This document shows positions 1-8,445 of a DNA stretch of 48,001 bases, in pieces. Positions within the stretch are counted from its first letter, which is position 1. The number at the start of each line of letters is the position of its first letter. Under the pieces are notes generated by a model. That model worked only from the letters and a program-made list of their open reading frames with translations, searched no databases and was not told the origin of the DNA. This DNA comes from Terriglobia bacterium (GTDB lineage: Bacteria; Acidobacteriota; Terriglobia; JAIQFV01), in contig JAIQFV010000039.1 in NCBI GenBank assembly GCA_020073085.1, positions 1-48,001 of the forward strand, given 5' to 3'. Position numbers and translations under genes: made by a program.

Positions 1-10
1 CCCCCCCAGA

Positions 11-59
11 CCTCTGCTAGATTGCTATGACTAAGAGGAGTCATAGCGACAAGCAGAGG
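11..59 (+). promoter_or_regulatory. Two-tier hairpin overlapping the istA ribosome binding site
   Basis: The outer arms are CCTCTGCT at 11-18 and AGCAGAGG at 52-59. The inner arms are GCTATGACT at 24-32 and AGTCATAGC at 39-47, with a six-base loop. The 3' outer arm runs into the istA Shine-Dalgarno sequence AGGAGG at 57-62. Folding would therefore partly cover the ribosome binding site in transcripts that read in from outside. Comparable structures in other insertion sequences limit transposase translation from external promoters; that role here is inference. Confidence 0.5.
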
Positions 60-66
60 AGGAAGG

Positions 67-1557
67 ATGATCGGGATGGATCAATACGAGCTGATCCGGA
101 CGGCCTATCGGGTGTATCACAAGAGCATCCGACAAATTGCACAGGAAACAAAGCACCACCGCGCAACGATTCGTAAAGTCTTGAGGGGATTGGAACCGCA
201 GTACCGCAGACAAAAGGACGTAACGATGCCGCGAATGGATCCAGTTGCGGAAGTCGTGAAGCGGTGGCTGGAAGCGGATCGCCAAGCTCCGAAGAAACAG
301 CGCCATACGGCGCGGCGGATCTATGCGCGACTGGTGGCGGAGCATGGGTTTTCGGGTTCGGAACCGACCGTGAGGCGCTGGGTACGCGAGTTTAAAGCGA
401 GCCGAGGCGAGGGTCGAGCGGCGGCCGTGATTCCGTTGGATGCGGAAGTGGCCCGGGAGGCGGAGGTCGATTGGGGCAGCGCCCAGGTCCGGATGGCGGG
501 CCAGATGATCACCGTCAAGCTGTTCTGCATGCGCTCCCGCTTCAGCGGCAAACCCTTCCTGAGAGCGTATCCCTGGGAACGTCAGGAGATGTTTTTTGAT
601 GGTCACCAGCGCGCCTTCGATTATTACGGCGGCGTCTTCCCGGTTCTCGTTTTTGACAACCTGAAAACCGCCGTGGCCCAGATCCTGCGGGGCAAGGACC
701 GGCGAGAACAACAACGCTTCACCTCGTTCCGCAGCTACTACAGCTTTGAGGCCCGCTTCTGTAATCCGGCGCGGGGACAGGAGAAGGGCGGAGTGGAAGG
801 GTTGGTCGGTTTCGGTCGTCACAACTTTCTGGTGCCGATCCCGGAAGTGGAGAGTTTCGAAGAACTCAACACCGTGCTGCTCAGGCGATGCCTGGAACAA
901 GGAACACGTCCCATTGAAGGCCGTGAGGATCGCCGGACGATTGAACAACGGCACGAGGAGGAGCGCAACCGACTGATCGCTCTTCCCCCGACTCCCTATG
1001 AAAACCACAAACTGCTTCCCGTGAAGGTGTGCCGCTACAGCACGGCGCAAGTCGATCGGAACCGCTACTCGGTGCCGACGGCCTACGTGGGACGATGGGT
1101 TGAAGCCCAAATGGGCTGCGACCGGGTGTGCTTCTTTGCGGATCATAAGCTGGTGGCCGACCATGCCCGACTGTTCGGTAACAGTAAATGGCAGATCGAT
1201 CCCCTGCATTATCTGACGTTGATTCATCAACGCATCGGAGCGTTTGAAAGTGCCCGCGCGATCCGACAATGGAGAGTAAACTGGCCGGCGGAATACGAAA
1301 CGCTGCTTACCGCGTTGCGACGGCGACTGGCAGACAACCGCGGGACGCGAGAGTTTGTGGAAGTGCTGCAGTTGCATGGAAGCTACTCCGCAGAACGGAT
1401 CCGGGAAGCCGTTCGTCAAGCCTTGGAACTGCACAGCCCCAGTTTCGAGGCGGTGAAGCATCTGCTCCTCAGCCAAGACAGTCCCGGCTGGCAGTATCCA
1501 CCTCTGGAGAGCGGTCTGATTCCGGGAGTGACTTGGATGATCATCTGCATCGCTTGA
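67..1557 (+). CDS. istA: IS21-family transposase IstA
   Basis: A 496-residue transposase that cuts and joins the ends of the element. The N-terminus (about 5-45) has the helix-turn-helix typical of IstA, with YELIRTAYRVYHKSIRQIA. The retroviral-integrase-like core shows the expected acidic triad: Asp135 in EVDWGSAQ, Asp197 in VFDNLKT and Glu244 in KGGVEGLVGFGR. The C-terminal Mu-transposase-like region follows. The start at 67 has AGGAGG at 57-62; the Met at 76 would be too far from it. The gene overlaps istB by 25 bases, the usual arrangement in this family. Length is normal and no internal stop or frameshift is seen, so the protein looks functional. Confidence 0.95.
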   Translation: MIGMDQYELIRTAYRVYHKSIRQIAQETKHHRATIRKVLRGLEPQYRRQKDVTMPRMDPVAEVVKRWLEADRQAPKKQRHTARRIYARLVAEHGFSGSEPTVRRWVREFKASRGEGRAAAVIPLDAEVAREAEVDWGSAQVRMAGQMITVKLFCMRSRFSGKPFLRAYPWERQEMFFDGHQRAFDYYGGVFPVLVFDNLKTAVAQILRGKDRREQQRFTSFRSYYSFEARFCNPARGQEKGGVEGLVGFGRHNFLVPIPEVESFEELNTVLLRRCLEQGTRPIEGREDRRTIEQRHEEERNRLIALPPTPYENHKLLPVKVCRYSTAQVDRNRYSVPTAYVGRWVEAQMGCDRVCFFADHKLVADHARLFGNSKWQIDPLHYLTLIHQRIGAFESARAIRQWRVNWPAEYETLLTALRRRLADNRGTREFVEVLQLHGSYSAERIREAVRQALELHSPSFEAVKHLLLSQDSPGWQYPPLESGLIPGVTWMIICIA

Positions 1558-2357
1558 AGCTGCCCGCCATGCTGCGCCAGTACCGGGAATGCGGACGCGC
1601 CGCCAGAGAGACCGCGCAGAGTTATGAGAGCTATTTGCTGGACCTGACCACGGTGGAAGTCGAACAACGCCGCGCCCGACAGCTCGAACGACGTTTGTAC
1701 GAGGCCCACTTTCCAGTGCTCAAGACGCTGGAAAATACCGAACTGGCCAAGTGGCCGGGGCTCGAAGCCCTGCAGTTGCGCGAGTACGCCGAAGGGCACT
1801 ACATCGCGCGACGGGAAAACATCATCCTGATCGGCAAGCACGGGACAGGCAAAACCCACGCCGCGACGGTGCTGGGCGTGGAGGCCTGCCGACGGGGGTA
1901 CCGGGTGTTGTTTCAGACTGCAGCGGATCTGGTCAATACGCTGCTGGAGGCTCGCGAGGAACGCCACTTGAAACGCACTTTGGAAAAACTGACGCGGTAT
2001 CACTTGTTGATTCTCGACGAGGTAGGCTACATCCCGTTTTCTCCGGAAGGAGCGCAGTTGCTGTTCCAGGTCTTTTCCAATCGCTACGAAAAGGGATCGA
2101 TGCTGGTGACCTCGAACCTGCCCTTTGCCCAGTGGACCACGGTCTTTGGGGACGCCGCCCTGACGGCCGCCCTGCTGGATCGCTTGACCCATCACAGCAC
2201 CATTCATGAGTTTGATTGGGAAAGTCACCGTTTTGCGGAGAGTCTGAGCAAAAAACAGAAATCGAAAAAGTCTGTAAGTCGCGAAGTGGCTGCCACTTCC
2301 GGCCCTGCTGGGCCGAATAAGGAGATGAATCAAGTGGGGGCCCCCGGCCCCACTTGA
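1533..2357 (+). CDS. istB: IS21-family helper ATPase IstB
   Basis: An AAA+ ATPase of about 274 residues that assists IstA by remodelling target DNA. Walker A is GKHGTGKTH at about 101-109 and Walker B is LLILDEVGY at about 158-166. I chose a TTG start at 1533 because it gives the usual IstB N-terminus (LHRLKLPAMLRQY) and has GGGAG four bases upstream at 1524-1528. The open frame continues upstream inside istA, but that part is not IstB-like. The start overlaps the istA 3' end by 25 bases, implying translational coupling. The last ~25 residues are low-complexity, and the stop codon lies in a perfect inverted repeat. Confidence 0.92.
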   Translation: MDDHLHRLKLPAMLRQYRECGRAARETAQSYESYLLDLTTVEVEQRRARQLERRLYEAHFPVLKTLENTELAKWPGLEALQLREYAEGHYIARRENIILIGKHGTGKTHAATVLGVEACRRGYRVLFQTAADLVNTLLEAREERHLKRTLEKLTRYHLLILDEVGYIPFSPEGAQLLFQVFSNRYEKGSMLVTSNLPFAQWTTVFGDAALTAALLDRLTHHSTIHEFDWESHRFAESLSKKQKSKKSVSREVAATSGPAGPNKEMNQVGAPGPT

Positions 2358-2362
2358 TTCAT
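2325..2362 (+). terminator. Perfect 15-bp hairpin over the istB stop codon
   Basis: Arms ATGAATCAAGTGGGG (2325-2339) and CCCCACTTGATTCAT (2348-2362) pair perfectly around an eight-base GC-rich loop, and the TGA of istB (2355-2357) lies in the 3' arm. There is no long T run after it, so a classical intrinsic terminator is not proven. It could stop transcription leaving or entering the element. Confidence 0.45.
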
Positions 2363-2390
2363 GACATTCCTTTAATTAAAACCCCTGGGG

Positions 2391-2437
2391 GGTGGTACAT
2401 TTTTGCTCGATCACGGTGGTACACTTTTCCGTTGTCA
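2391..2437 (+). repeat. Right terminal repeats of the IS21 element
   Basis: Two copies of GGTGGTACAYTTTT lie at 2391-2404 and 2415-2428, spaced 24 bases, and are followed by the end sequence CCGTTGTCA up to 2437. Multiple subterminal repeats bound by IstA are a feature of IS21 ends. The corresponding left-end copies are not in the window. Confidence 0.75.
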
Positions 2438-2935
2438 CAAGCAGGAGTTTTGCAGGCCTGCGATGGGAGGGCGCGCGAGGTCTCAGTGACGGGTCAGGCA
2501 CAACGGGAGAACAGGCGCAGGCATGCCAACAACGCATGCCCGCGGCACCCCGGTCGGAGTTTTGCAGGCCTGCGATGGGAGGGCGCGCGAGAGCTCGGTG
2601 ACGGGTCAGGCACAACGGGAGAGCAGGCGCAGGCATGCCAACAACGCATGCCCGCGGCACCCCGGTGGGAGTTTTGCATGCCTGCGATGGAAGGCGCGCG
2701 AAGTCTCGGTGAGGCGTTAGCCAGGACGGCAGACTAAGCGCAGGCATGCCAACAACGCATGCCCGCGGCACCCCGGTGGGAGTTTTGCAGGCCTGCGATG
2801 GAGGGCGCGCGAGGGCTCAGTGATGAGTCAGGCACAACGGGAGGTCGGGCGCAGGCATGCCAACAACGCATGCCTGCGGCACCCCGGTCGGAGTTTTGCA
2901 GGCCTGCGGCACCCCCGCGGCACCCGGTTTCTGTG
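2438..2935. repeat. Tandem array of ~111-bp hairpin repeats, about 4.5 copies
   Basis: The landmark GAGTTTTGCA recurs at about 2445, 2557, 2668, 2780 and 2890, giving a 110-112 bp period. Each unit holds a hairpin whose arms are GCAGGCATGC and GCATGCCYGC around the seven-base loop CAACAAC (first copy 2517-2526, 2527-2533 and 2534-2543), followed by GGCACCCC. No gene is supported here; the short open frames on both strands simply follow the repeat. The same hairpin type recurs at 3131-3164 and 26575-27215. The array begins directly at the IS21 right end. Confidence 0.85.
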
Positions 2936-3130
2936 TTCGTCAGTGTTAATCCGTGTCCCAAAAAGATAGGCCCCGCGGCACCCGTCACCCGGATTTCTGC
3001 AGTTCCAAGTCTTCCTGGGATTTCATGGAGCCCCGGTCAGGGGACATAGTAAGGACAAGTGGTGCGGATTTGAGGCGAGAAGAGACGCGTGAAGTCTCAA
3101 TGGGGGTTCTGAAGATAATGGAGGTCAAGC

Positions 3131-3164
3131 GCAGGCATGCCAAAAGCGCATACCTGCGGCACCC
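3131..3164. repeat. Single dispersed copy of the GGCACCC hairpin repeat
   Basis: Arms GCAGGCATGC (3131-3140) and GCATACCTGC (3148-3157, one mismatch) enclose a seven-base loop and are followed by GGCACCC. It is an isolated copy about 70 bases beyond the stop of the large minus-strand gene. The rest of 2936-3236 shows no gene. Confidence 0.6.
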
Positions 3165-3236
3165 GTGCGTTACTCCGCGTTGGTCTGCGTCCAAAACTTC
3201 TTGCGCCCCGCGGTTCAATTCTAACAATCTCACATC

Positions 3237-6200
3237 CTATTTCAACGGCGAGCTTACTGGCACCCCCTGATCGTTGAAGAAATCAATTTCCACGGTCCCG
3301 AGGCTGTTGGACGTGTTGATCAGGATGAGTTGGGTCTGGTACCCTCCTCCGTCGGCGATCTGAGGAATGAACATCGGCCCCAAGGGCGGGTGTGTGAGAT
3401 CCGCCACCGGCAGTGTCGAGTAGATCGGCTCGCTCCGCTGGTTGAAGGTCTGTCGCAGCGTCATCGCGGCCACCGGCACCGGGCTGGTCATCGTCAGCAC
3501 CCCCTGGTACTCTGCCGGCAACCCTGGGAACAGTTCCGACACGAATCGCGCCACATGCCCGTTCGGCGGCACCGTCAGGCTCCCCGATTGCGTAGTTCCA
3601 TCCACCCCCACCAACGTCAGGGTCACCTGGGTCTCCGCGCCGTTGCGGTTCACGATCGCCACCCCGGTATCCCGCGGGAGCGGATTTGCCGACCGCTCCA
3701 CAAACATCCGCGAACCTGTGGTCTCCGACGCGTTCGGCACCCCCGCCTGGGAGGTCAACCCGGCATCCCCGTTGATCGAGAAGATGCCGCTTCCTACGGG
3801 GGCAAACCCCGACAGCGGCGTGACCACTGCGTAGCCCACCCGCAAGGCGCCCAGGCCCGTTGTCGAGAACTTCACCATCCCGTTCGGTCCCAGCGAGTAA
3901 TTCAGCGAGCTCTGCACGCCGGTGGCGGGCCCGAAGTCCAGGGCCAGGGCATTCCCCTCATCGTCAAAGAACGATATGAATCCTGTACTGGTGGTATTCA
4001 CGGACGGGTTCATCAGCAGGATCTGCGTCGGCAACCCGCCGCCATCCACCACCTGTGGGAAGATCAATCGCATGGCCCCCGATGCCCGGCTCAGATCCGC
4101 CAGAGGCAGCGCGCTGAACAGTGTCTCGCCGTGGCCATTGGCCGCCAGCCGCAGGTTCACCGCCGCAAACGGGCTCGCGCTCGACAACGTCAACGTCCCC
4201 AGGAACGGATTCGGCATGTTCGCAATCATCTGGCTCACAAACTGCGCCGTGTGTCCTTTCGCCGCGACCAGAACGCTCGTCGACGCCACAAACTCCCCGC
4301 GCGGGTTCCGCAATTCGGCATTTACCATGATGGGTGTGCCATTCGGGTTGACCAGCGATACTCCGCTGTCCACGCCGGGGCCGCCGAAATCGACAAACAA
4401 GCGGGTCGAAGTGAAAGGCGCACTGGCCGGCACTCCCACCTCCGTTACCAGAACCCCATTCTGCGTCAGCCCGAAATTCGCCAGGGCCACCGGCTCGGAC
4501 ACTGCCGAGGCGTTCACCGCCCCATAAAGAACCGAGAGAGTCCCCTGGCCCGACGACACCCGTGACATCCCTCCGGCCGTCGGCAACGTGGCCTCAAAAC
4601 AGAGCCCAGTCCCCGTCGCGCAGGTTTGGCTCGTACCGGTCTCGGTGTCCGTGGTGAAGATGAAATCCGCCGACACGGCCTGATTGCCCGATGAATCCTG
4701 AGAATGCACGCGATAGTGGTAAAGCGTGTTGGGAGTCAGGTTATTCACCGTCTCTGAATGCGCCGTGACGGGACTCGCATCCACAGGCGTTGAACTTCCG
4801 TAGGCAGTCGTGGTGCCAAACTCCACCTGTGAATTCGAGGGGGCATTGGTTGTCCATTCGACAGTCGCGCTGGTAGCAGTGACGGAACCGGTGGCAACTG
4901 ACGAAATCGACAGGGGTGTGGAGGGGGTCCCTGCCTGCGTGGTCGCTGAAGCCGCTGCCGACATCGTGGAGTTGTTTCCACCCGCATCAAAGGCGGAAAC
5001 CGTATAACTGAAAGTGGTCGAAGCGGCGAGGCCCGTATCCTGGAACGATGCCATGGGTGAGCTGGCGATCTGCGTTCCATTACGGAAGACCTTGTAGCCC
5101 GTCACCGCGACATTGTCCGTCGAAGCGGTCCAGGAGAGGTTGATCTGGCTCGAACTGACCGCGGTGGCCGTCAGGTTTGTCGGCATTGAGGGGGGCGTGG
5201 TGTCTGTGGTCGCCTGGGTCGTCGCCGATGCTGCCGACGAGGGCGCCGAGTTGTTTCCTGCTGAATCGAAAGCTGAAACGGTGTAGCTGAAGGTCGTCGA
5301 CGCCGCCAGACCCAGGTCCTGGAACGTGGTCACGGCCGAGGTGCCCACCTGCGTCCCATTGCGGAAAATCTTGTAGCCGGTCACCCCGACATTGTCGGTC
5401 GAGGCGGTCCAGGCAAGATTGATCTGGGAGGCGATGACCGCTGTCGCCGTCAACCCCGTGGGTACGGAGGGAGCTTGTGTATCCGGGGTCGATTGCGTCG
5501 TCGCCGACGCCGAGGTCGATGGGGCTGAGTTGTTTCCCGCCGCGTCAAAGGCTGAAACCGTGTAGCTGAAAGTTGTCGAAGCCGCGAGCCCTGTGTTCTG
5601 GAACGAGGTCGTGGTCGAGGTGCCGATCTGCACCCCATTCCGGAAGATCTTGTAGCCGGTCACCCCGACATTGTCGGTGGAGGCGGTCCAGGCAAGGTTG
5701 ATCTGAGCCGAGCTCACCGCTGTAGCCGTCAACCCCGTGGGTACCGAGGGAGCTTGTGTATCCGGAGTGGACTGCGTGGTCGCCGACGCCGCGGTCGATT
5801 GGACCGAGTTGTTTCCCGCCGCGTCAAAGGCAGAGACCGTGTAACTGAAAGTCGTCGAGGCCGCAAGCCCCGTGTTCTGGAACGAGGTCGCGGTCGAGGT
5901 GCCGATCTGCGTCCCATTCCGGAAGATCTTGTAGCCCGTAACCCCGACATTGTCGGTCGAGGCGGTCCAGGCAAGGTTGATCTGAGAAGAACTGACGGCC
6001 GTGGCCGTCAAACCTGTGGGCACGGAGGGAGCCTGTGTATCCGGGGGCGCCTGAGTCGTTGCCGACGCTGCAGTCGATTGCCCTGAATTATTTCCGGCCG
6101 CGTCAAAGGCAGAGACCGTGTAACTGAAAGTGGTCGAAGCCGCGAGCCCTGTGTTTTGGAACGAGGTCGCGGTCGAGGTGCCGATCTGCGCCCCATTCCG

Positions 6201-6875
6201 GAAGATCTTGTAGCCCGTCACCCCGACATTGTCGGTCGAGGCGGTCCAGGCAAGGTTGATCTGAGACGAACTGACGGCCGTGGCCGTCAAACCTGTGGGG
6301 ATCGAGGGAGGAGTGGTATCGGCTGGAACCGAGACCGTGACCGACCCGCCAATTCCTGTTGTCGGGATACTAATCGTCCCCGTGGGATCCGAAGCCGTAA
6401 TATTCGAGATCCCGACTGGCAGGGTCCCCGGCGGGGTCCCTCCTGCGATGTTCAAACTCACGACGGCCACCGCACCCGTCCCGATCGTGGTCTGGTTCAA
6501 CCCGAAAATAATCACCCGCACGCCCCCCGGAATCACGCTCCCGGAAACGGATTTTCCGGCAGCCGTGGCCGCGGAGCCTGCTGCGACGGAGGAACACGTC
6601 ATTCCCGACACCACGGCGCAGGACAGTGCCGACGGCAGGGTCAAATCAAACTGTAGAGTGCTGACCCCTGGCGCACCTCCCGCCGTGAAGGTGACGGTGA
6701 GGGCCACGGTCGCGCCCGCCGCGCCCGTGGCCGTCCCCACCGTCACCTGTTGCGCCAAACCCAGTGTGGGACATAGCATCCCCAACATCAAAATGGCTGT
6801 AAAAACCAGGGAGACGCGACCGCTTACCCAGAATTTGGGTATAGATGAATAGCTGCGCTGAATTATCCTTCTCAT
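3237..6875 (-). CDS. Large secreted protein: cohesin-like domain, Fn3 repeats, C-terminal beta modules
   Basis: 1212 residues. A signal peptide covers about 1-41 (hydrophobic core SLVFTAILMLGMLCPTLGLA, cleavage before QQ). Residues about 43-182 resemble a cohesin: a V-G--TGAAG--V start, a STLQFDLTLP strand and an L-ISNITASDPTG end. Five nearly identical Fn3 domains of about 93 residues follow (about 185-650), then a divergent Fn3 (about 652-740). The C-terminus (740-1212) repeats a beta-rich module with GHTAQFVSQM/GHVARFVSEL and PQVVDGGG/PQIADGGG landmarks. The last module is cut short at PVSSPLK. No enzyme motif or PEP-CTERM tail is seen. The start codon overlaps the upstream dockerin gene as ATGA, so the two are probably translated together. 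A cell-surface or matrix scaffold role is inferred. Confidence 0.85.
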   Translation of the reverse strand: MRRIIQRSYSSIPKFWVSGRVSLVFTAILMLGMLCPTLGLAQQVTVGTATGAAGATVALTVTFTAGGAPGVSTLQFDLTLPSALSCAVVSGMTCSSVAAGSAATAAGKSVSGSVIPGGVRVIIFGLNQTTIGTGAVAVVSLNIAGGTPPGTLPVGISNITASDPTGTISIPTTGIGGSVTVSVPADTTPPSIPTGLTATAVSSSQINLAWTASTDNVGVTGYKIFRNGAQIGTSTATSFQNTGLAASTTFSYTVSAFDAAGNNSGQSTAASATTQAPPDTQAPSVPTGLTATAVSSSQINLAWTASTDNVGVTGYKIFRNGTQIGTSTATSFQNTGLAASTTFSYTVSAFDAAGNNSVQSTAASATTQSTPDTQAPSVPTGLTATAVSSAQINLAWTASTDNVGVTGYKIFRNGVQIGTSTTTSFQNTGLAASTTFSYTVSAFDAAGNNSAPSTSASATTQSTPDTQAPSVPTGLTATAVIASQINLAWTASTDNVGVTGYKIFRNGTQVGTSAVTTFQDLGLAASTTFSYTVSAFDSAGNNSAPSSAASATTQATTDTTPPSMPTNLTATAVSSSQINLSWTASTDNVAVTGYKVFRNGTQIASSPMASFQDTGLAASTTFSYTVSAFDAGGNNSTMSAAASATTQAGTPSTPLSISSVATGSVTATSATVEWTTNAPSNSQVEFGTTTAYGSSTPVDASPVTAHSETVNNLTPNTLYHYRVHSQDSSGNQAVSADFIFTTDTETGTSQTCATGTGLCFEATLPTAGGMSRVSSGQGTLSVLYGAVNASAVSEPVALANFGLTQNGVLVTEVGVPASAPFTSTRLFVDFGGPGVDSGVSLVNPNGTPIMVNAELRNPRGEFVASTSVLVAAKGHTAQFVSQMIANMPNPFLGTLTLSSASPFAAVNLRLAANGHGETLFSALPLADLSRASGAMRLIFPQVVDGGGLPTQILLMNPSVNTTSTGFISFFDDEGNALALDFGPATGVQSSLNYSLGPNGMVKFSTTGLGALRVGYAVVTPLSGFAPVGSGIFSINGDAGLTSQAGVPNASETTGSRMFVERSANPLPRDTGVAIVNRNGAETQVTLTLVGVDGTTQSGSLTVPPNGHVARFVSELFPGLPAEYQGVLTMTSPVPVAAMTLRQTFNQRSEPIYSTLPVADLTHPPLGPMFIPQIADGGGYQTQLILINTSNSLGTVEIDFFNDQGVPVSSPLK
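4925..6323 (-). repeat. Five in-frame ~279-bp Fn3 repeats, nearly identical DNA
   Basis: The stretch encoding the domain strand TASTDNVGVTGYKIFRNG recurs at about 279-base intervals (landmarks near 6206, 5927, 5648 and 5370), with a more diverged copy next to 5090. Near identity at the nucleotide level points to recent duplication or gene conversion. The region is likely to vary in copy number and to be prone to assembly collapse. Confidence 0.8.
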
Positions 6876-7411
6876 GGTGGACAGGTCCCCGAGCCAAGGA
6901 TGACGTTATTAAGGGTTTGCAGGTCCAGCACGTCCACCTTGCCATCGCGATTCATATCGGCGTTGGAAAGGGTGGTGCTGGAGAGGATGGCATTGATGAG
7001 CATTTGAATGTCGAGTGCGTTGACAATCCCGTCTGAATTGACATCGCAATGGCCGGCAGGGGGGGTGGCCGCGACCAGTTTGGCCACTTCGTTGGAGAGC
7101 CCGCTTTCGACCCGGGCGCTGTTGTAGGCCGTCAAGGCAAAGTAGTAGGTCCCCGGTGCCAGGCCCGTCATCGTAAACGTGGTCACATTGCCCACATCGA
7201 CGGGCGTCCCGTAGGTTCGGGAGGCGGTCCCGAAGTAAACCTTATATCCGGCTACGGCATCCGTGTTTGGACTCCATGTCAGCGTCGCGGTCTGCGCAAG
7301 GAGGGCCGTGCTGGACACTGCAAGGAGAAAGAGAACAGTCCCAACGGCAACGAGCCCCTGAAATCTGTTTCGGGACCTGCTCACAAGGGAAACCAGGGCG
7401 CCCTCATGCAT
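6872..7411 (-). CDS. Small secreted Fn3-dockerin protein
   Basis: 179 residues from the chosen Met at 7411. The signal peptide spans about 1-39 (basic SRSRNR, then LVAVGTVLFLLAVSSTALLA). An Fn3-like domain lies at about 41-115 (ATLTWSPNTDAVAGYKVYFG). A type I dockerin lies at about 121-178 with two calcium-loop repeats: Asp123/Asn125/Asp127/Asp134 in DVNSDGIVNALD and Asp152/Asn154/Asp156/Asp163 in DMNRDGKVDVLD. Cys122 and Cys177 bracket the dockerin and might form a disulfide. The open frame runs upstream to 7621, but that part lacks a signal peptide at its start; a second Met-His-Glu-Gly lies 24 residues upstream, so the start is uncertain. Its stop overlaps the start of the cohesin-like gene (ATGA), making that protein the obvious binding partner. 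Confidence 0.85.
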   Translation of the reverse strand: MHEGALVSLVSRSRNRFQGLVAVGTVLFLLAVSSTALLAQTATLTWSPNTDAVAGYKVYFGTASRTYGTPVDVGNVTTFTMTGLAPGTYYFALTAYNSARVESGLSNEVAKLVAATPPAGHCDVNSDGIVNALDIQMLINAILSSTTLSNADMNRDGKVDVLDLQTLNNVILGSGTCPP

Positions 7412-8445
7412 CCGTTGTGAGGCAGACGTCCTCGTCCACCCAATCACAATTCGAACGATCCTTCGAACGTTGCCCTCATGCATCCTGCGGCAATTCATAT
7501 CGAAAACCTCACAAGCTCGATTGACGACCACATGCCTGCAAAGAAACGCAGAGATCCACGCGGAGTGGATGGTGTGCCGGCCGAAAAAGACAGGGATTAG
7601 GTCCAAGGTCAGAGCGAACAATCCATGGGACCCTTAGCCATAAAGCTGTCGCCGCACACTCGAAGTATTCAAACGATCAAATGGAATGACTGAAGATCGA
7701 CAGATTCACACGATTTGAAAACAAACCTGCCGATTAAAAGGAACTCAACCGCGATGGCCATGGGAATGACTGACCAAAAGATGTCACTCCCGAAATGAAG
7801 AAGCTCTCTAGACTAGCGTTACTACTGGTCTGGCGGGACAAGTAACTACCCTAAGAATAATTCCTTTATGCTTCCCTACTCTCGCCGACGAGGCCAGCAA
7901 CAGAGTGGGCACGGTGCAAAGCGATCTTTGTTTCTACTCACACCACACCCGTCCTTTTGCTTGGCAATCCCCATTCCAAAAATAGAATAAAAAGTAACCG
8001 CTTGATAATGAAGAGGAGGAACTCAAATTCGCAGAGAGGGATTACTGACAGGTCCTCTGAAGCGGGAAAAAATCCCCGAATTCTGAAAGGGTTAATTCAA
8101 AGAAACTTAACACGGAGGCGAGACACTAACCGCGTGAACCTGAACCCGACAGCGGACACTCATAAACACCCTCTGAGGACCCTGGGAGCGCGCTCCTTTG
8201 CAAGGCGAACCTAAAAGCGCAGCGGCTGTCTTGTTCAACGAACAGTTGAAACAAAGATCAGACCGCTGCGCAAGAAGCGCAAGATGAGAAGAAAGTGCGA
8301 AACCTGGATGAATTATCGCCTTCAAGGCTCAATCCAGAGGTCGACCGTTTCCCTGACACCTGGCACCTGAAACCCGATACCTAAATTTCCTCTATCTCCT
8401 ATTACCTATCACCTAATCGCTATCACCTATCACCTAATCCCTATC
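7412..8445. other. Intergenic region, about 1.0 kb, no supported gene
   Basis: I see no coding frame with a convincing start or family match. A plus-strand open frame at 7957-8214 is basic and low-complexity with no ribosome binding site. The proximal part (7412-7621) is open in frame with the dockerin gene and contains a duplicated CCTCATGCATCC. Near 8390-8450 there is a short tract of direct repeats of CCTATCACCTAATC. The promoter of the dockerin-cohesin pair should lie in the 7412-7700 interval, but I cannot pick one with confidence. Confidence 0.6.

Larger units (their letters stand above)
1..2437 (+). mobile_element. IS21-family insertion sequence, left end outside the window
   Basis: The segment carries the two overlapping genes diagnostic of IS21 elements: a DDE transposase (istA) and an AAA+ helper ATPase (istB). 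On the right it ends in two spaced copies of a terminal repeat that finish with GTTGTCA at 2431-2437. In this family the outer end normally reads TGACA or TGTCA-like, which matches the reverse complement here. No matching left terminal repeat is present before istA, so the left end should lie upstream of base 1. Both genes are intact, so the element may be active. The target-site duplication cannot be checked because only one end is visible. A hairpin-repeat array begins immediately to the right, so the insertion is in or beside repeats. Confidence 0.92.

Noticed and set aside
31-1476. Long minus-strand open frame across istA
   Set aside because: It is the antisense shadow of a complete IstA with intact catalytic motifs; no start signal or family likeness.
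3237-7411. Cellulosome scaffoldin system
   Set aside because: No glycoside hydrolase, carbohydrate-binding module or multiple cohesins are present; only one cohesin-like domain and one dockerin are seen.
7957-8214. Plus-strand frame of 85 codons
   Set aside because: Basic, low-complexity, no ribosome binding site and no known relative.
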